Under the pieces are notes generated by a model that searched no databases, was not told the origin of the DNA, and saw only the letters and a list, made by a program, of their open reading frames with translations. The translations under genes were made by a program, and so were the position numbers. Of a DNA stretch of 64,000 bases, positions 9,013-18,274 are shown in pieces. Source of the stretch: Armatimonadota bacterium (GTDB lineage: Bacteria > Armatimonadota > JADLDR01); assembly GCA_020846535.1 (NCBI GenBank), contig JADLDR010000218.1:1-64000 (forward strand), given 5' to 3'. Each line of letters begins with the position of its first letter. The first letter of the stretch is position 1.

Positions 9013-9761
9013 TTACATGCTCACCGCAGAGGCCTTCAGCGGCTGGAGGGCCATCCGACGATTCACCACCCCAGCCCCCACCCGCGGATGCATTGCCAGG
9101 GAATGACGGAACACTTGCGCCAACACCTGAAACGGATTCATCTGCGCCAGGGTGTGTTCCCCCACAATCCGAGCGGAAGCCACCTGGCGATTGAAGCCCT
9201 TTTGCTCCTCCGTCAAGGGATGATGCCTCCGCGCCTTATACGGCAGAGTGAGGTGCAGATCCGGGTAGTCGTTGCCAACGCCATCGTAGCCGGTGTCCAT
9301 CCTCCCGCCTTCCTCCGGTGGCAGCCGTCCCAGCCATTGACTCTCCCGCAACACCTCCAGATCATGGAACGACCCCGGATGACTCTCCGTCCCCCCACAA
9401 TCCCTCCCCTCGGATCCACCCCGATTGGGGTCTTAAGCGTATGCGCCTTCTTCTTGCCGGAGTCGTCAGGGTGCTGTCGGTCGTCCGTTGTCGTACTCTT
9501 CGGCCGCGGAATCCGCTGTTCTTTGGCATCGCTCACCCCGCAGACGTCCGGAAAGGCCTCCATCACCGCCTCCGGCGACCGCAGCTTCACCCGCTCCCCG
9601 GAAGGCTCTTCCCACGCCAAGATCGTCAGCAGCGCGTCCTGAAGCCGCTGGGCGTGTTGGGGCGCAAACGCGCCCTACACTCGGTCAAAGGCCGCTTGAT
9701 CCAGACCCGTCAAACTCCGAAAGGCGGAGGGTTTTCGTATGAGGATGCCGTATGTAATCAT
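9013..9761 (-). pseudogene. Broken IS5-type (DDE_Tnp_4) transposase
   Basis: Pieces in two frames together resemble an IS5-related DDE_Tnp_4 transposase. From ATG 9761 comes MITYGILIRKPSAFRSLTGL, then an in-frame TAG after DQAAFDRV. The frame resumes through DAKEQRIPRP and GKKKAHTLKTPIGVDP, shifts near 9354-9380, and ends with DTGYDGV, PLTEEQKGFNRQVASARIV and GEHTLAQM. The stop and frameshift make it inactive. It lies alone between unrelated genes, with no clear terminal repeats found. Confidence 0.8.
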
Positions 9762-10212
9762 CGTCTGAGTATACCTGATCCCAAACAGGATGTCAATTGC
9801 ACCCCAGCTCTATAAAAAAAGGATCCGCGATCCGAAGCGGAATCAACGGCAGATGTTCTCCATCTTGAGCGATACCCGGTCCTTTCAGTGCGAAATGACC
9901 TGTTCTCTCGCTTTCAGCCGTGTCTTGAAAAATGATACCAAACTTTTGAACATATGCTTATAAACAACGCATATAAACATCGCATATAGGATGAGAGCGT
10001 CACCTTTGTTCTGAGGTGCAGGGCGATGTAAGGAGCGTTTTTTCCCCGCTCAATTATACGGCTTTCATCTGTTTTGTCCATAAGATACCTATGGGGGAAA
10101 CCGGCCTCCCCCCGCCAAGAGCCCTCCCTCTCCTGGGCGGAGAGGGAGGGCCGGGGTGGATGAGGTGCTTTTCAAACGCCTTTGAAACAGCCCTGCGGTG
10201 TCAGGGCCGAAT
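9762..10212. other. Non-coding gap with short direct repeats and a family C repeat
   Basis: No gene is recognised. Around 9955-9995 the AT-rich string contains GCATATAAACA and near copies in tandem. Around 10095-10175 there is a family C segment (CCTCTCCTGGGCGGAGAGGG) placed just past the stop of the MFS-spermidine synthase gene. Confidence 0.5.
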
Positions 10213-13134
10213 TTATCGAATACGGCTGGTATCTTCACCCTGGGCGAGAACGCTGCCCGAAGGCTGACAGCGAATCCGGGCGACTAGATCCTTGACTAGA
10301 GCTTCAGGGCTGCCGGCCATGCCTCGGGCGGCGATGACGTAGCTGAGGCCCATGTCCCGGGACATCCAGCGGATCAGGAGGCCGTCGCTCAAGAGCCGCC
10401 ACCGGGCCGGATACCCGCTGGCGCGAACCTCGCCTTCTTGCAGGAGGTCTCCCTGAAGGAGCGGCGGCAGGCGGTGCCGCCCGAACCGGAAGCGGTCCGG
10501 CTCTTTTTCATAGACCGTGCGGATGGTGATCTCCTGATCTCCGTTCCGGTAGGCGACAAGACCGTAAGGACGGACGGAGGGAAATCGCTCTTTCCGGAAA
10601 TTCGAGGTGTCCCGGCTTACCATGATTTTGCTGCCCGCAGCCTGCCAGCCGGGCAGCGAGACAGCGAGGCGCATCGGTTCGTAGAAAGTGGTGTCGCCCC
10701 ACTGCCGGGTATAATTATAAACCGGAACCTGCTGGTCGCGGCGGAAGGAAGAGACAGCCAGCAGCGTTTCGCTCATACTGTTGGTCAGAACGTTCTTCGG
10801 GCTGGAGAATTCGATGAGCGGCTTGTTGTCCGTGTTGACCGGCGTTCCCTGGCAGAATTCGGTCAGGTCTTGCTCGCTAAAGAGGAAACCGCGGAAGAAG
10901 CTCCAGTCGTCGCTGACATAGATTTTATCGAAATCCCCTTTCAATTTCGGGTCGGCCAGCCGCGCTTTCAGCTTCTGGTAATCGATTGTGAGTTCCGAAG
11001 GGGAGCCTATAGCGACTGCATCGCAGTACATGGGCGGGAACGTCCAGATGGAGGTATGGGGAAACACTTTCAGAAACGTATTGGTCGCCAGCTTGAAATC
11101 CTTCACCGTCATATCGTAGACCGGGATCCAGTGGCAGAGGATGCCGCGAGGGGTGAGCCGGTCCTTGCAGATTTCATAATACTGCTCGGTGAAAAGGTTG
11201 GAGGCTCCGTGGATCCAGGGGTTCGACGGCTCGGAGGTGATGACATCGTATTTGTTCCGGGTGAGCAGGAGAAAGTTGCGCCCGTCGTTGTAGATCATAT
11301 TGACCCTGGGGTCGTCCAGGCAGCGGTAGTTGTAGGCGTCGAAGAAGCGGGCCGCCTTGCCCATGTTCGGCTCGATCTCGATACAGTCTATGGATCGGAC
11401 GGGGTGCAGGGTGGCCGCCCCCAAGGTGCAGCCGCTCGCCAGACCGACCAGGGCCGCTTTTTGCGGATTGTCCTGAAGGAGCATCGGCAGATGGGCCACG
11501 ATCTGCTGGGTAGTCAGGTCGTTGATGGAGGCGTCCGTCTTGCCGTTCACCTGAAGCACGCGGTGGGTCTCCCCGTTGGCTCTGATCTGCACCACCGAGA
11601 CATTGGAGAACAAGCCTTCCTGGTAGAAAAGGATCTCCTTGGATTTCATATACTCGGTGACGGACTGGTTGCGCTTTTCGGCTTCATTGGCGATGGAGTT
11701 GGCGTACAGATAAACCCCGCTGGAGATGAGGCGTGTGTCCCAGTTAGGCATCCCGACACACCAGGCCAGGATCAAGGCGATGCAGCCGTAGGCAAGGGCC
11801 GGATGCCACTTGTATTCCCTCCCCACCGCCAGGACCACCGTTCCCACCATGATATTGATGAAGGCGGCCAGCCGGATGGTATCCTGGGTGCCAAGGGTCG
11901 GGATCAGGACGAACCCGGCCAGGAAGGAACCGAAGATCGTCCCTAAAGTGTTGGCCGAGTAGGCGTTCCCGATTTTAGCGCCCAGCCCGTCCAGATTGTC
12001 GGTATAGAGCTTGCTGACCACCGGGAAGAGCGTTCCCAGAATGACGGTCGGAATGAGCATGAGATAGGTGCAGGCCAGCAGTTGAAAGAACTGAAGCACC
12101 CAGAAATTGTTCCAGAAGCTGCGGAAGATGTTGGTCGCCAGGACGGGCATATAGCCGAACAGCGGCGTGAGCAGCAACACAGAAGCCCCTGCCCCTACCT
12201 CCAGGGCGCAGAACATGAAAAGCAGGTGGCGGCTCCGGTCCGCGTATCGCCCAAAGAGATAGCTCCCCAGAGCCAGGCCGATCAGAAAGGCGGTCAGCAT
12301 CATCCCGAAAGCGTAGACCGTGGTGCCGAAAACCTGGGACAGCACCCGGGTCCAGGCCACCTCATAGATCAGGGCTGCAAAGCCCGAGAACCCGAAACCG
12401 ACCAGCACCAGGCGGATGACGTAGGGAGGGTAGCGTTTGGCCGGAACAGCGGGCCGGGACTGCGGCTGCGCTTCCGGCGCAGAGACTCCGGCCTCCAGGT
12501 GGACGGCCTGACTTCCCGCCCAGACCGCCAGGAAGCCGATCAGGATATTGATGGCCGCCGCCAGAACAATCGTCCCCCCGACCCCCAGAAGCGGCACCAG
12601 AAAAAAGCCTCCCAGGATGGAGCCGACCACCGCCCCGAAGGTGTTCATAAAATAGAGATGGCCGATATAGGCCCCCAGGTTGTCCAGGGTGCTGACCACG
12701 AATTTGCTCAGTACGGGCAGAGTGGCCCCCATCAGGGTGGTGGGAATCAGCAGTACGATAAAGCAGGCCAGGAAGCGCACCAGGCTGAGAACGGAAAACG
12801 AGGGGTTGTACTCCTGATAAAAAGCGATGTAGAAATGCTCCAGCATCCTGAACATCCAGGGGATCGCCAGGCAGTAGACTCCGATCCCGATCTCCAGATA
12901 GCCGTAGATACGCAGGGCGTCCTTTCCTCCTTTCCGGTCGATCCACCGCCCGAAAAGAAGGCTCCCCAGCGCCAAGCCTGCCATGAAGGAGGTGAGAACG
13001 GTGCTGACGCCCATCACAGTCGCCCCGAAGGTCAAAATGAGCATCCGGCCCCAGATGGTCTGGTAGATCAGCCCCGCCATCCCGGAAAAAAAGAAGCAGA
13101 AAAAGATAATCCATTGCAGCCGACTGCGACCCAT
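10213..13134 (-). CDS. MFS-like membrane domain fused to spermidine synthase-like methyltransferase fold
   Basis: A 973-residue inner-membrane protein. The first half has two six-helix blocks, each with paired SGMAGLIYQTIWGR and SGFAALIYEVAWTRVL motifs typical of fused MFS/spermidine synthase proteins. A Rossmann domain follows, with GLASGCTLGAATL, CIEIEPNM and NDGRNFLL motifs resembling the SpeE cofactor region, and SEPSNPWIHGASNLFTEQYY in the acceptor loop region. The usual aminopropyl-transfer residues cannot be assigned with confidence, so transport of a polyamine-like compound with modification is only a guess. The ATG at 13134 follows AGGATG. It is a single gene. Confidence 0.88.
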   Translation of the reverse strand: MGRSRLQWIIFFCFFFSGMAGLIYQTIWGRMLILTFGATVMGVSTVLTSFMAGLALGSLLFGRWIDRKGGKDALRIYGYLEIGIGVYCLAIPWMFRMLEHFYIAFYQEYNPSFSVLSLVRFLACFIVLLIPTTLMGATLPVLSKFVVSTLDNLGAYIGHLYFMNTFGAVVGSILGGFFLVPLLGVGGTIVLAAAINILIGFLAVWAGSQAVHLEAGVSAPEAQPQSRPAVPAKRYPPYVIRLVLVGFGFSGFAALIYEVAWTRVLSQVFGTTVYAFGMMLTAFLIGLALGSYLFGRYADRSRHLLFMFCALEVGAGASVLLLTPLFGYMPVLATNIFRSFWNNFWVLQFFQLLACTYLMLIPTVILGTLFPVVSKLYTDNLDGLGAKIGNAYSANTLGTIFGSFLAGFVLIPTLGTQDTIRLAAFINIMVGTVVLAVGREYKWHPALAYGCIALILAWCVGMPNWDTRLISSGVYLYANSIANEAEKRNQSVTEYMKSKEILFYQEGLFSNVSVVQIRANGETHRVLQVNGKTDASINDLTTQQIVAHLPMLLQDNPQKAALVGLASGCTLGAATLHPVRSIDCIEIEPNMGKAARFFDAYNYRCLDDPRVNMIYNDGRNFLLLTRNKYDVITSEPSNPWIHGASNLFTEQYYEICKDRLTPRGILCHWIPVYDMTVKDFKLATNTFLKVFPHTSIWTFPPMYCDAVAIGSPSELTIDYQKLKARLADPKLKGDFDKIYVSDDWSFFRGFLFSEQDLTEFCQGTPVNTDNKPLIEFSSPKNVLTNSMSETLLAVSSFRRDQQVPVYNYTRQWGDTTFYEPMRLAVSLPGWQAAGSKIMVSRDTSNFRKERFPSVRPYGLVAYRNGDQEITIRTVYEKEPDRFRFGRHRLPPLLQGDLLQEGEVRASGYPARWRLLSDGLLIRWMSRDMGLSYVIAARGMAGSPEALVKDLVARIRCQPSGSVLAQGEDTSRIR

Positions 13135-13296
13135 GCGATAAACTCATCCTTTCTACGAACCGCGCAATGAGATAGAGATATCATGACTTGCAGACTTTGA
13201 TTTCGGCGCAAGGGCGGGGTTTTCCTTTTTGGGCGGACAAAGGAAGGTGTATACTCGAAAGAGAATCGTAGTAAAAAACCGAAGAAGGGATTTGCG

Positions 13297-14178
13297 TTGG
13301 ATAATCGAATCAAGCCCCACCCGTTGGCAGAAGTGTTCGGCTTCCCGGTTGACAATCTATCCGATGAGGCAGAGCGTTACAGGGCCAACCGATTGTGTCC
13401 TTTCAACAATAAGATACCAAACTGCACAAAAGATAGGGCTGAAGATCCTCTGGGTGTTTGCAGCATTTTCCATGGAAATGATCTCAACATCACCTGCCCT
13501 GTACGCTTTCGTGAGGATTGGATCATCGCGACTGATGCTGCCAAGTTCTTCTTCCCTGAGGGTTCGATATGGACATCATTAACCGAGGTAACTTTACCGG
13601 ATAAGTATGGTAAATCCGCTGGAAACATCGATGTAATCCTTGCCTCTTATGATGAGAGAGGCCGCATAACTGAATATGGCGCGTTAGAAATTCAAGCCGT
13701 TTACATTTCAGGAAATATACGAAATATATTTCAGTTATATATGGATAATCCTAGTAATTATTCATATATAGATTGGCGTAAACGTAAAAATTACCCTCGT
13801 CCTGATTATCTGTCTTCTTCACGCAAAAGATTAGCGCCGCAGCTCATTTTCAAAGGGGGCATACTTCATACGTGGCAACGAAAGATGGCTGTAGCCCTCA
13901 ACTCCGGCTTTTTCAATACATTGCCTGATTTGGAAGATACCGACTCATCAGAAGCAGATATCGCATGGTTTATCTATGATCTCAAACATGATTCCAGTGC
14001 GAACCGCTATACCTTACAGCTATCAAAAGTCGTTTATACGAAATTTGAACCTGCGTTATTGCGTATAACTCGTTCAGAAGCCGGAATGGAAGAAGCTTTC
14101 ATTCACCAGTTACAATCACATCTTAACCGTAAGCTGGATATCCGTTCTGGCCTGGACACAATGGAGATACCCTTCTAA
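13297..14178 (+). CDS. NotI-family restriction endonuclease
   Basis: A 293-residue protein with the NotI-family opening HPLAEVFGFP and four spaced cysteines (34, 43, 55, 67), which in NotI bind a structural iron. The nuclease core has Asp112 in NIDVIL and Glu131-x-Gln133 in ALEIQAVY, the PD-(D/E)xK variant used by NotI. It starts at TTG 13297 after GAAGGGA and its TAA abuts the ATG of the adenine methylase, so the two form a type II restriction-modification operon. The gene is more AT-rich than its neighbours, which suggests acquisition by transfer. The recognition site is unknown. Confidence 0.85.
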   Translation: MDNRIKPHPLAEVFGFPVDNLSDEAERYRANRLCPFNNKIPNCTKDRAEDPLGVCSIFHGNDLNITCPVRFREDWIIATDAAKFFFPEGSIWTSLTEVTLPDKYGKSAGNIDVILASYDERGRITEYGALEIQAVYISGNIRNIFQLYMDNPSNYSYIDWRKRKNYPRPDYLSSSRKRLAPQLIFKGGILHTWQRKMAVALNSGFFNTLPDLEDTDSSEADIAWFIYDLKHDSSANRYTLQLSKVVYTKFEPALLRITRSEAGMEEAFIHQLQSHLNRKLDIRSGLDTMEIPF

Positions 14179-15066
14179 ATGCGTCAACCGACTCTATTCC
14201 TAGACGATGTTTTACCCCGAGGTATAGTGAATGTGGCTTCCGTACCTCACCGCAGCCCCTTCAGATACCCGGGCGGGAAGACGTGGCTCATTCCGTATAT
14301 CAGAGCCTGGCTCCGAAGCCTTCCTGTCAAGCCTGTGGAGCTTATCGAACCCTTTGCCGGTGGTGGCAGTGTCGGTCTGACGGCTGCCTTCGAACAGCTG
14401 GCGGAGCGGGTGACATTGGTCGAACTGGATGACCAGGTGGCGGCTGTCTGGAAAGTGATGCTGGAGGGAGACGCTCTCTGGCTTGCCGATAAAATCGCCG
14501 TTTTTGACATGACCGCTGCATCGGTGGAGAGGGAACTTGCGAAAAATACAGCGGATATACATGAGAAAGCCTTTCGGACGATCTTGCGTAATCGGGTGGT
14601 TCGCGGCGGGATTCTGGCTCCGGGAAGCGGATTCCTGAAATATGGGGAAAACGGCAAAGGCATACGCTCCCGCTGGTATCCCCAGACCCTTCGAAAGCGG
14701 ATTCTCGATATAGCCCGACTCCGAGACCGGATCACATTCATCGAGGGTGACGGAATCGATATTCTGGAGCGGAACGCCCGGCGCTCGGATGCCGTCTATT
14801 TTATTGACCCGCCCTATACCGTTTCAGGAAAACGAGCGGGATCTCGCCTTTATCGGCACAATCGCATGGATCATGGAAGGCTGTTCGATATTGCCGAAAG
14901 CCTGATAGGGGATTTTTTAATGACCTATGACAATACGGAGGAGGTCAGCCTGCTGGCTGGCCGTCACGGGTTCGACATGCTGCCTGTAGCCATGAAAAAC
15001 ACCCACCATTCCGCAATGACGGAACTGCTGATCGGGCGGAGCCTGGACTGGGCGCGAAGCGGTTAA
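14179..15066 (+). CDS. D12-class adenine-N6 DNA methyltransferase
   Basis: A 295-residue Dam-like methylase. FRYPGGK (28-34) and EPFAGGGSVGL (57-67) form the AdoMet site, and DPPY at 210-213 is the catalytic motif IV. It would methylate adenine in the recognition site of the upstream NotI-family nuclease. The ATG follows the nuclease TAA with no gap. The 3' end overlaps the convergent membrane-protein gene by four bases. The pairing is notable because NotI's own partner is reported to modify cytosine, so this system should recognise an A-containing site. Confidence 0.92.
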   Translation: MRQPTLFLDDVLPRGIVNVASVPHRSPFRYPGGKTWLIPYIRAWLRSLPVKPVELIEPFAGGGSVGLTAAFEQLAERVTLVELDDQVAAVWKVMLEGDALWLADKIAVFDMTAASVERELAKNTADIHEKAFRTILRNRVVRGGILAPGSGFLKYGENGKGIRSRWYPQTLRKRILDIARLRDRITFIEGDGIDILERNARRSDAVYFIDPPYTVSGKRAGSRLYRHNRMDHGRLFDIAESLIGDFLMTYDNTEEVSLLAGRHGFDMLPVAMKNTHHSAMTELLIGRSLDWARSG

Positions 15067-15515
15067 AACTTGTTGAAGGCCACGATGGTATTGATGACTA
15101 CCATCAGGGCGATGAGAAGGGTCATCTGATAGAGTACCTGCGCGACCGCCCGCTGGTCTTCGGAGAGGCTTTCTCCCGGGTCGAGGGCGGCGATGTCCTG
15201 GGAAAGCTGGCGGGTGGCGGGGGAAGACCCCATAAAGGTCAGCAGAAAAATGAGAAGGGTGATGAATTGCTTGGTCAGAAGCCAGGGGGCGGCGAAGCTG
15301 TAACCCGCCGCATAGACCAGGGGCACACCGGCCAGCAGGAGCGCGGCAGCCGCAATGCCCATAATCGGGCTGAGCAGCCGGATCACGCGCACCAGGCCCA
15401 GGCGCTCTCCCTCCTTATCGCTCATCAAGAGCCTGAGCAGAACGGCCCGGACAATTAAGGCAATGAATAGAACCGCTCCGCTGACAATATGAATCGTGTG
15501 CAGCCCTTGCGCCAT
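15063..15515 (-). CDS. Four-helix integral membrane protein, function unknown
   Basis: A 150-residue protein with about four hydrophobic helices (for example IVSGAVLFIALIVRAVLL and QMTLLIALMVVINTIV). The size and the histidines near the N-terminus (LHTIHIVSG) recall DUF2269- or CopD-like membrane proteins, but no diagnostic motif decides it. The start at 15515 follows AAAGGATCG; the longer reading is less likely. Its stop overlaps the stop of the adenine methylase on the other strand. It has no operon partner. Confidence 0.7.
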   Translation of the reverse strand: MAQGLHTIHIVSGAVLFIALIVRAVLLRLLMSDKEGERLGLVRVIRLLSPIMGIAAAALLLAGVPLVYAAGYSFAAPWLLTKQFITLLIFLLTFMGSSPATRQLSQDIAALDPGESLSEDQRAVAQVLYQMTLLIALMVVINTIVAFNKF

Positions 15516-15672
15516 CAAACTCGATCCTTTCCGGAGACGCACAAAATGGCAGCGGCCTTACCCGCATCCAGTGCAGCCGATATAGCAAGCATTTACCCAC
15601 CAATTCGTGCAGAATGCATAAAATCCTTCTCCAGGCCGAAATATCGGACGAACCCTTCTGTGAAAAATCTTC

Positions 15673-15701
15673 TTGCCAAGAAGAAGCGTTTGTGTTATAA
15701 T
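15673..15701 (+). promoter_or_regulatory. Sigma-70 promoter for tRNA-Pro (and probably the SpoIID gene)
   Basis: TTGCCA at 15673-15678 and TATAAT at 15696-15701 are separated by 17 bases, about 22 bases before the tRNA. Confidence 0.8.
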
Positions 15702-15723
15702 AAAAGGCAGTAAGCAATGGCGT

Positions 15724-15800
15724 CGGGGCGTGGCTCAGTTTGGTAGAGCGCTCGTTTCGGGTGCGAGAGGTCGGGAGTTCAAATCTCCCCGCCCCGACCA
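15724..15800 (+). tRNA. tRNA-Pro (anticodon CGG)
   Basis: The 77-base sequence folds as a cloverleaf. Acceptor CGGGGCG pairs with CGCCCCG, the anticodon loop TTCGGGT gives CGG, and the T-arm holds GTTCAAATC. CCA is encoded at 15798-15800. The SpoIID gene begins 11 bases further on. Confidence 0.97.
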
Positions 15801-15811
15801 TTTATCCTCTT

Positions 15812-17098
15812 ATGCGGAACCTCGTAGATCAGACGCGCATTCTCCTTTCCTTTTGTGTTCTTTTCCTCTTTTCTTGCGTGTCCGTTCCTGTCGGGGCGGT
15901 TCCAGAAAGTGACTCCCCTACCCCGTTAATCATTCGCATCGGCTTGCGCCGCGCTTTGAGCGGCCAGGTCTATCTGGCACTTACCACGCGGCAGGCAGCG
16001 GGGCAATTGACCGATGCCGCCTGCAGCCAGCCGGTTGCCGACGGCCCGGAGGGATCGCGCTGGACGTTCCGGCTGGTCCCGGGGGGGATCGAAATCGAGA
16101 AGGATGAGGCGGTTCTGGGGGTCTTCCCCGGTCCGATTCGCCTGGACGCCCGGGGAGGCGGCCTGATCGAGGCACTCAGCCCCAAAGTCCGCAGCCCCCG
16201 TTACCGGGGCGGTATCGAAATATCTGTTCGAAAAAGCAGCCGGAAGAACTATCTGGGAGCGGTCAACGCGCTGCCTTTAGAGGAATATCTCTACAGCGTT
16301 CTCCCCTCCGAAATGCCGCTCTCGTTTCATCCGGAAGCGCTCAAAGCCCAGGCTGTCGTGGCCCGCACCTATGCCCTTCAGCACCTGGGCCGCCACAAAG
16401 CGGACGACTGCGACCTCTGCGACGGCATTCACTGTCAGAGCTACCTGGGGTATGACGCGGAACGGGACAAAAGCCGCGCGGCGGTCGATGCCACCCGCGG
16501 CGAGGCGATTTACTACGGAGGCCGGTTGATTTACGCCGTCTACTCCGCGGACTGCGGCGGCCACACACAGAGCAATGAGGACGGGGCGATGAGCCGGTCC
16601 GCCTGGTCCTACCTCCGGGCTGTGCCCGACCGCAGCGACGACGGCCCGGACTACTGTTCAGGCAGCCGGTTTCATACCTGGTCCCGCCAATTCACCCTCT
16701 ATGAACTGAAGCGATCCCTCAACCGCAGCCCCATTGCCCGCGTCGGCAGCCTCCAGGAGATGCGCTTTCTCGACTACGACCCGTCGGGCCGGGTCAAAAC
16801 CGTGGAACTGATCGGCAGCCGCGAGGTCAAATGGATCACCGGAGGCCAGTTCCGCCAGATCATGGGCGGAGAGCGCATTCCCAGCACTCTGGTAACACTG
16901 ACCCGCCTCCCCTCCAACGCCTACCGGTTCGATGGGCGCGGCTTCGGCCACGGGGTAGGCTTTTGCCAGCACGGCGCGAACGGCATGGCCGCCGCCCCGC
17001 AGTCATTCCGCTATCAGGACATCCTCAAGCATTACTACCAGGGCGTCGAAATCCGGCCCTTCCCGGGAACAGGCTCTTTCATAGAAACGAAGCCCTGA
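15812..17098 (+). CDS. SpoIID/LytB-domain lytic transglycosylase, probable lipoprotein
   Basis: A 428-residue exported protein. The N-terminus has a hydrophobic stretch ending in LFSC, a plausible lipobox. The SpoIID domain shows LPSEMPLSFHPEALKAQAVV with the catalytic Glu, the cysteine-bearing CDLCDGIHCQSYLGY segment and the late GRGFGHGVGFCQHGANGMA block. SpoIID cleaves peptidoglycan glycan strands lacking stem peptides. Outside spore formers, related proteins act in cell-wall remodelling or division. The start chosen, ATG 15812, has only a weak ribosome site and lies 11 bases after the tRNA-Pro CCA end. Confidence 0.88.
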   Translation: MRNLVDQTRILLSFCVLFLFSCVSVPVGAVPESDSPTPLIIRIGLRRALSGQVYLALTTRQAAGQLTDAACSQPVADGPEGSRWTFRLVPGGIEIEKDEAVLGVFPGPIRLDARGGGLIEALSPKVRSPRYRGGIEISVRKSSRKNYLGAVNALPLEEYLYSVLPSEMPLSFHPEALKAQAVVARTYALQHLGRHKADDCDLCDGIHCQSYLGYDAERDKSRAAVDATRGEAIYYGGRLIYAVYSADCGGHTQSNEDGAMSRSAWSYLRAVPDRSDDGPDYCSGSRFHTWSRQFTLYELKRSLNRSPIARVGSLQEMRFLDYDPSGRVKTVELIGSREVKWITGGQFRQIMGGERIPSTLVTLTRLPSNAYRFDGRGFGHGVGFCQHGANGMAAAPQSFRYQDILKHYYQGVEIRPFPGTGSFIETKP

Positions 17099-17225
17099 AT
17101 ATGTCGATACCTCCAGGGCCAATCTCGCCGATTCCGCCATCCGAGCGATCTTGCAGAGGCACAACGGGCGGTTTGCTTCCTGAAGGAATGTATCCTATCC
17201 GGAACACTCCGGCTTGCCTATCGAA

Positions 17226-17264
17226 AAAATATCGGGACGGATATATCCTCCGTCCCGATATTTT
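17226..17264 (+). terminator. Hairpin terminator after the SpoIID gene
   Basis: A perfect 16-bp stem (17226-17241 with 17249-17264) has a 7-base loop. Its arms end in AAAA and TTTT, so it could end transcripts from either side. Confidence 0.8.
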
Positions 17265-17304
17265 GTTCGCAGGACTATCGCTTGGCTTCTCAGAGGAAGC
17301 CGTA

Positions 17305-17417
17305 TCAATGCCGTCTGCGAGGAACGTAGCGACGCGGCAATCTCCAGCGTAGCAAATGACGAAAGATCTCTCTGTATTCAAAAGTCTGGAGATGGCTTCG
17401 GCGTTGCGTTATGACGA
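17305..17417. repeat. Dispersed palindromic repeat, family A
   Basis: GCGACGCGGCAATCTCCAG faces TCTGGAGATGGCTTCGGCG. It matches the 4.2-kb copy with some divergence and lies between the SpoIID gene and the transporter operon. Confidence 0.7.
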
Positions 17418-17439
17418 GGCCCAAGCCCAAGTCGCCTGT

Positions 17440-18246
17440 CTACCGCCCTAATTTGACGATCCGGCGGCGCTCGCGGCGGACCGGTTCCTTTTCGAGAATC
17501 TCCTCTTCTTCCTCTTCGTCCTCGGTGCCGGCAGCCAGATTCGCCAGTTCCGCCTCGGCGTCCAGTTGGCCCAGCACCGGCTCGTCGCTGACCACCCTGC
17601 CGTCCTTGAAGCGGATGATGCGCTTGGCATGCTGGGCGATATCCGGTTCGTGGGTGACCATCACCACCGTCTTGCCTTCCCGGTTCAACCTCTGGAAGAT
17701 CGCAATGATTTCCTCGCCTGTGCGGGTGTCCAGGTTGCCGGTCGGCTCGTCTCCGAAGATGATCGGCGGGTCGTTGACCAGCGCCCTGGCGATGGCGACC
17801 CGCTGCTGCTGGCCGCCCGAGAGTTCGTTGGGCTTGTGGTGCATGCGCCCGGCCAGCCCCACCACCTGAAGCGCGTGTTCGGCCACCTTCTCCTTGTTTT
17901 TCATCCCGTTGTAGAGCATCGGCAGCTCCACGTTTTTCAGGGCCGAGGTGCGGGGCAGCAGGTTGAAGGTCTGAAAGACGAACCCGATCTTCCGGTTGCG
18001 GATATCGGCCAGTTGGTTGTCGTTCAGGCGCGAGACTTCGGTGCCGTCGAGGTGATACTGTCCTTTAGAGGGCCTGTCCAGGCAGCCGATGATGTTCATG
18101 AAGGTCGATTTGCCCGACCCCGACGGCCCCATGATCGCCACGAACTCCCCGGCGTCAATGGTCAGGGTCACTCCCCGCAGCGCGTGGACGTGCATCTTGC
18201 CCATCCGGTAGGTCTTGTGCAAATCGGTGGCTTGAATCAATGGCAT
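17440..18246 (-). CDS. ABC transporter ATP-binding protein, MacB/LolD type
   Basis: A 268-residue ATPase with Walker A GPSGSGKS (40-47), signature [15 protein letters not shown], Walker B IIFGDEP and switch His in VMVTHEPD. This subfamily drives FtsX-like permeases of the MacB/LolCDE type. The C-terminal tail is unusual, with a run of acidic residues ([14 protein letters not shown]) followed by basic ones. It is the last gene of a minus-strand operon that also encodes the adaptor (21340-23040) and permease (19030-20250). The ATG at 18246 follows GGGAGA. The substrate is not evident. Confidence 0.93.
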   Translation of the reverse strand: MPLIQATDLHKTYRMGKMHVHALRGVTLTIDAGEFVAIMGPSGSGKSTFMNIIGCLDRPSKGQYHLDGTEVSRLNDNQLADIRNRKIGFVFQTFNLLPRTSALKNVELPMLYNGMKNKEKVAEHALQVVGLAGRMHHKPNELSGGQQQRVAIARALVNDPPIIFGDEPTGNLDTRTGEEIIAIFQRLNREGKTVVMVTHEPDIAQHAKRIIRFKDGRVVSDEPVLGQLDAEAELANLAAGTEDEEEEEEILEKEPVRRERRRIVKLGR

Positions 18247-18274
18247 GATGGTCTCCCTGTCCCGGTCCGAAACA

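Noticed and set aside
10438-13170. Two long plus-strand frames (10438-11946 and 12082-13170)
   Set aside because: Both are antisense to the MFS-spermidine synthase gene and contain low-complexity Arg/Gln/Pro-rich sequence only.
15740-15811. SpoIID gene start inside the tRNA
   Set aside because: The longer frame begins within tRNA-Pro. ATG 15812, with a signal peptide directly after it, is more credible.
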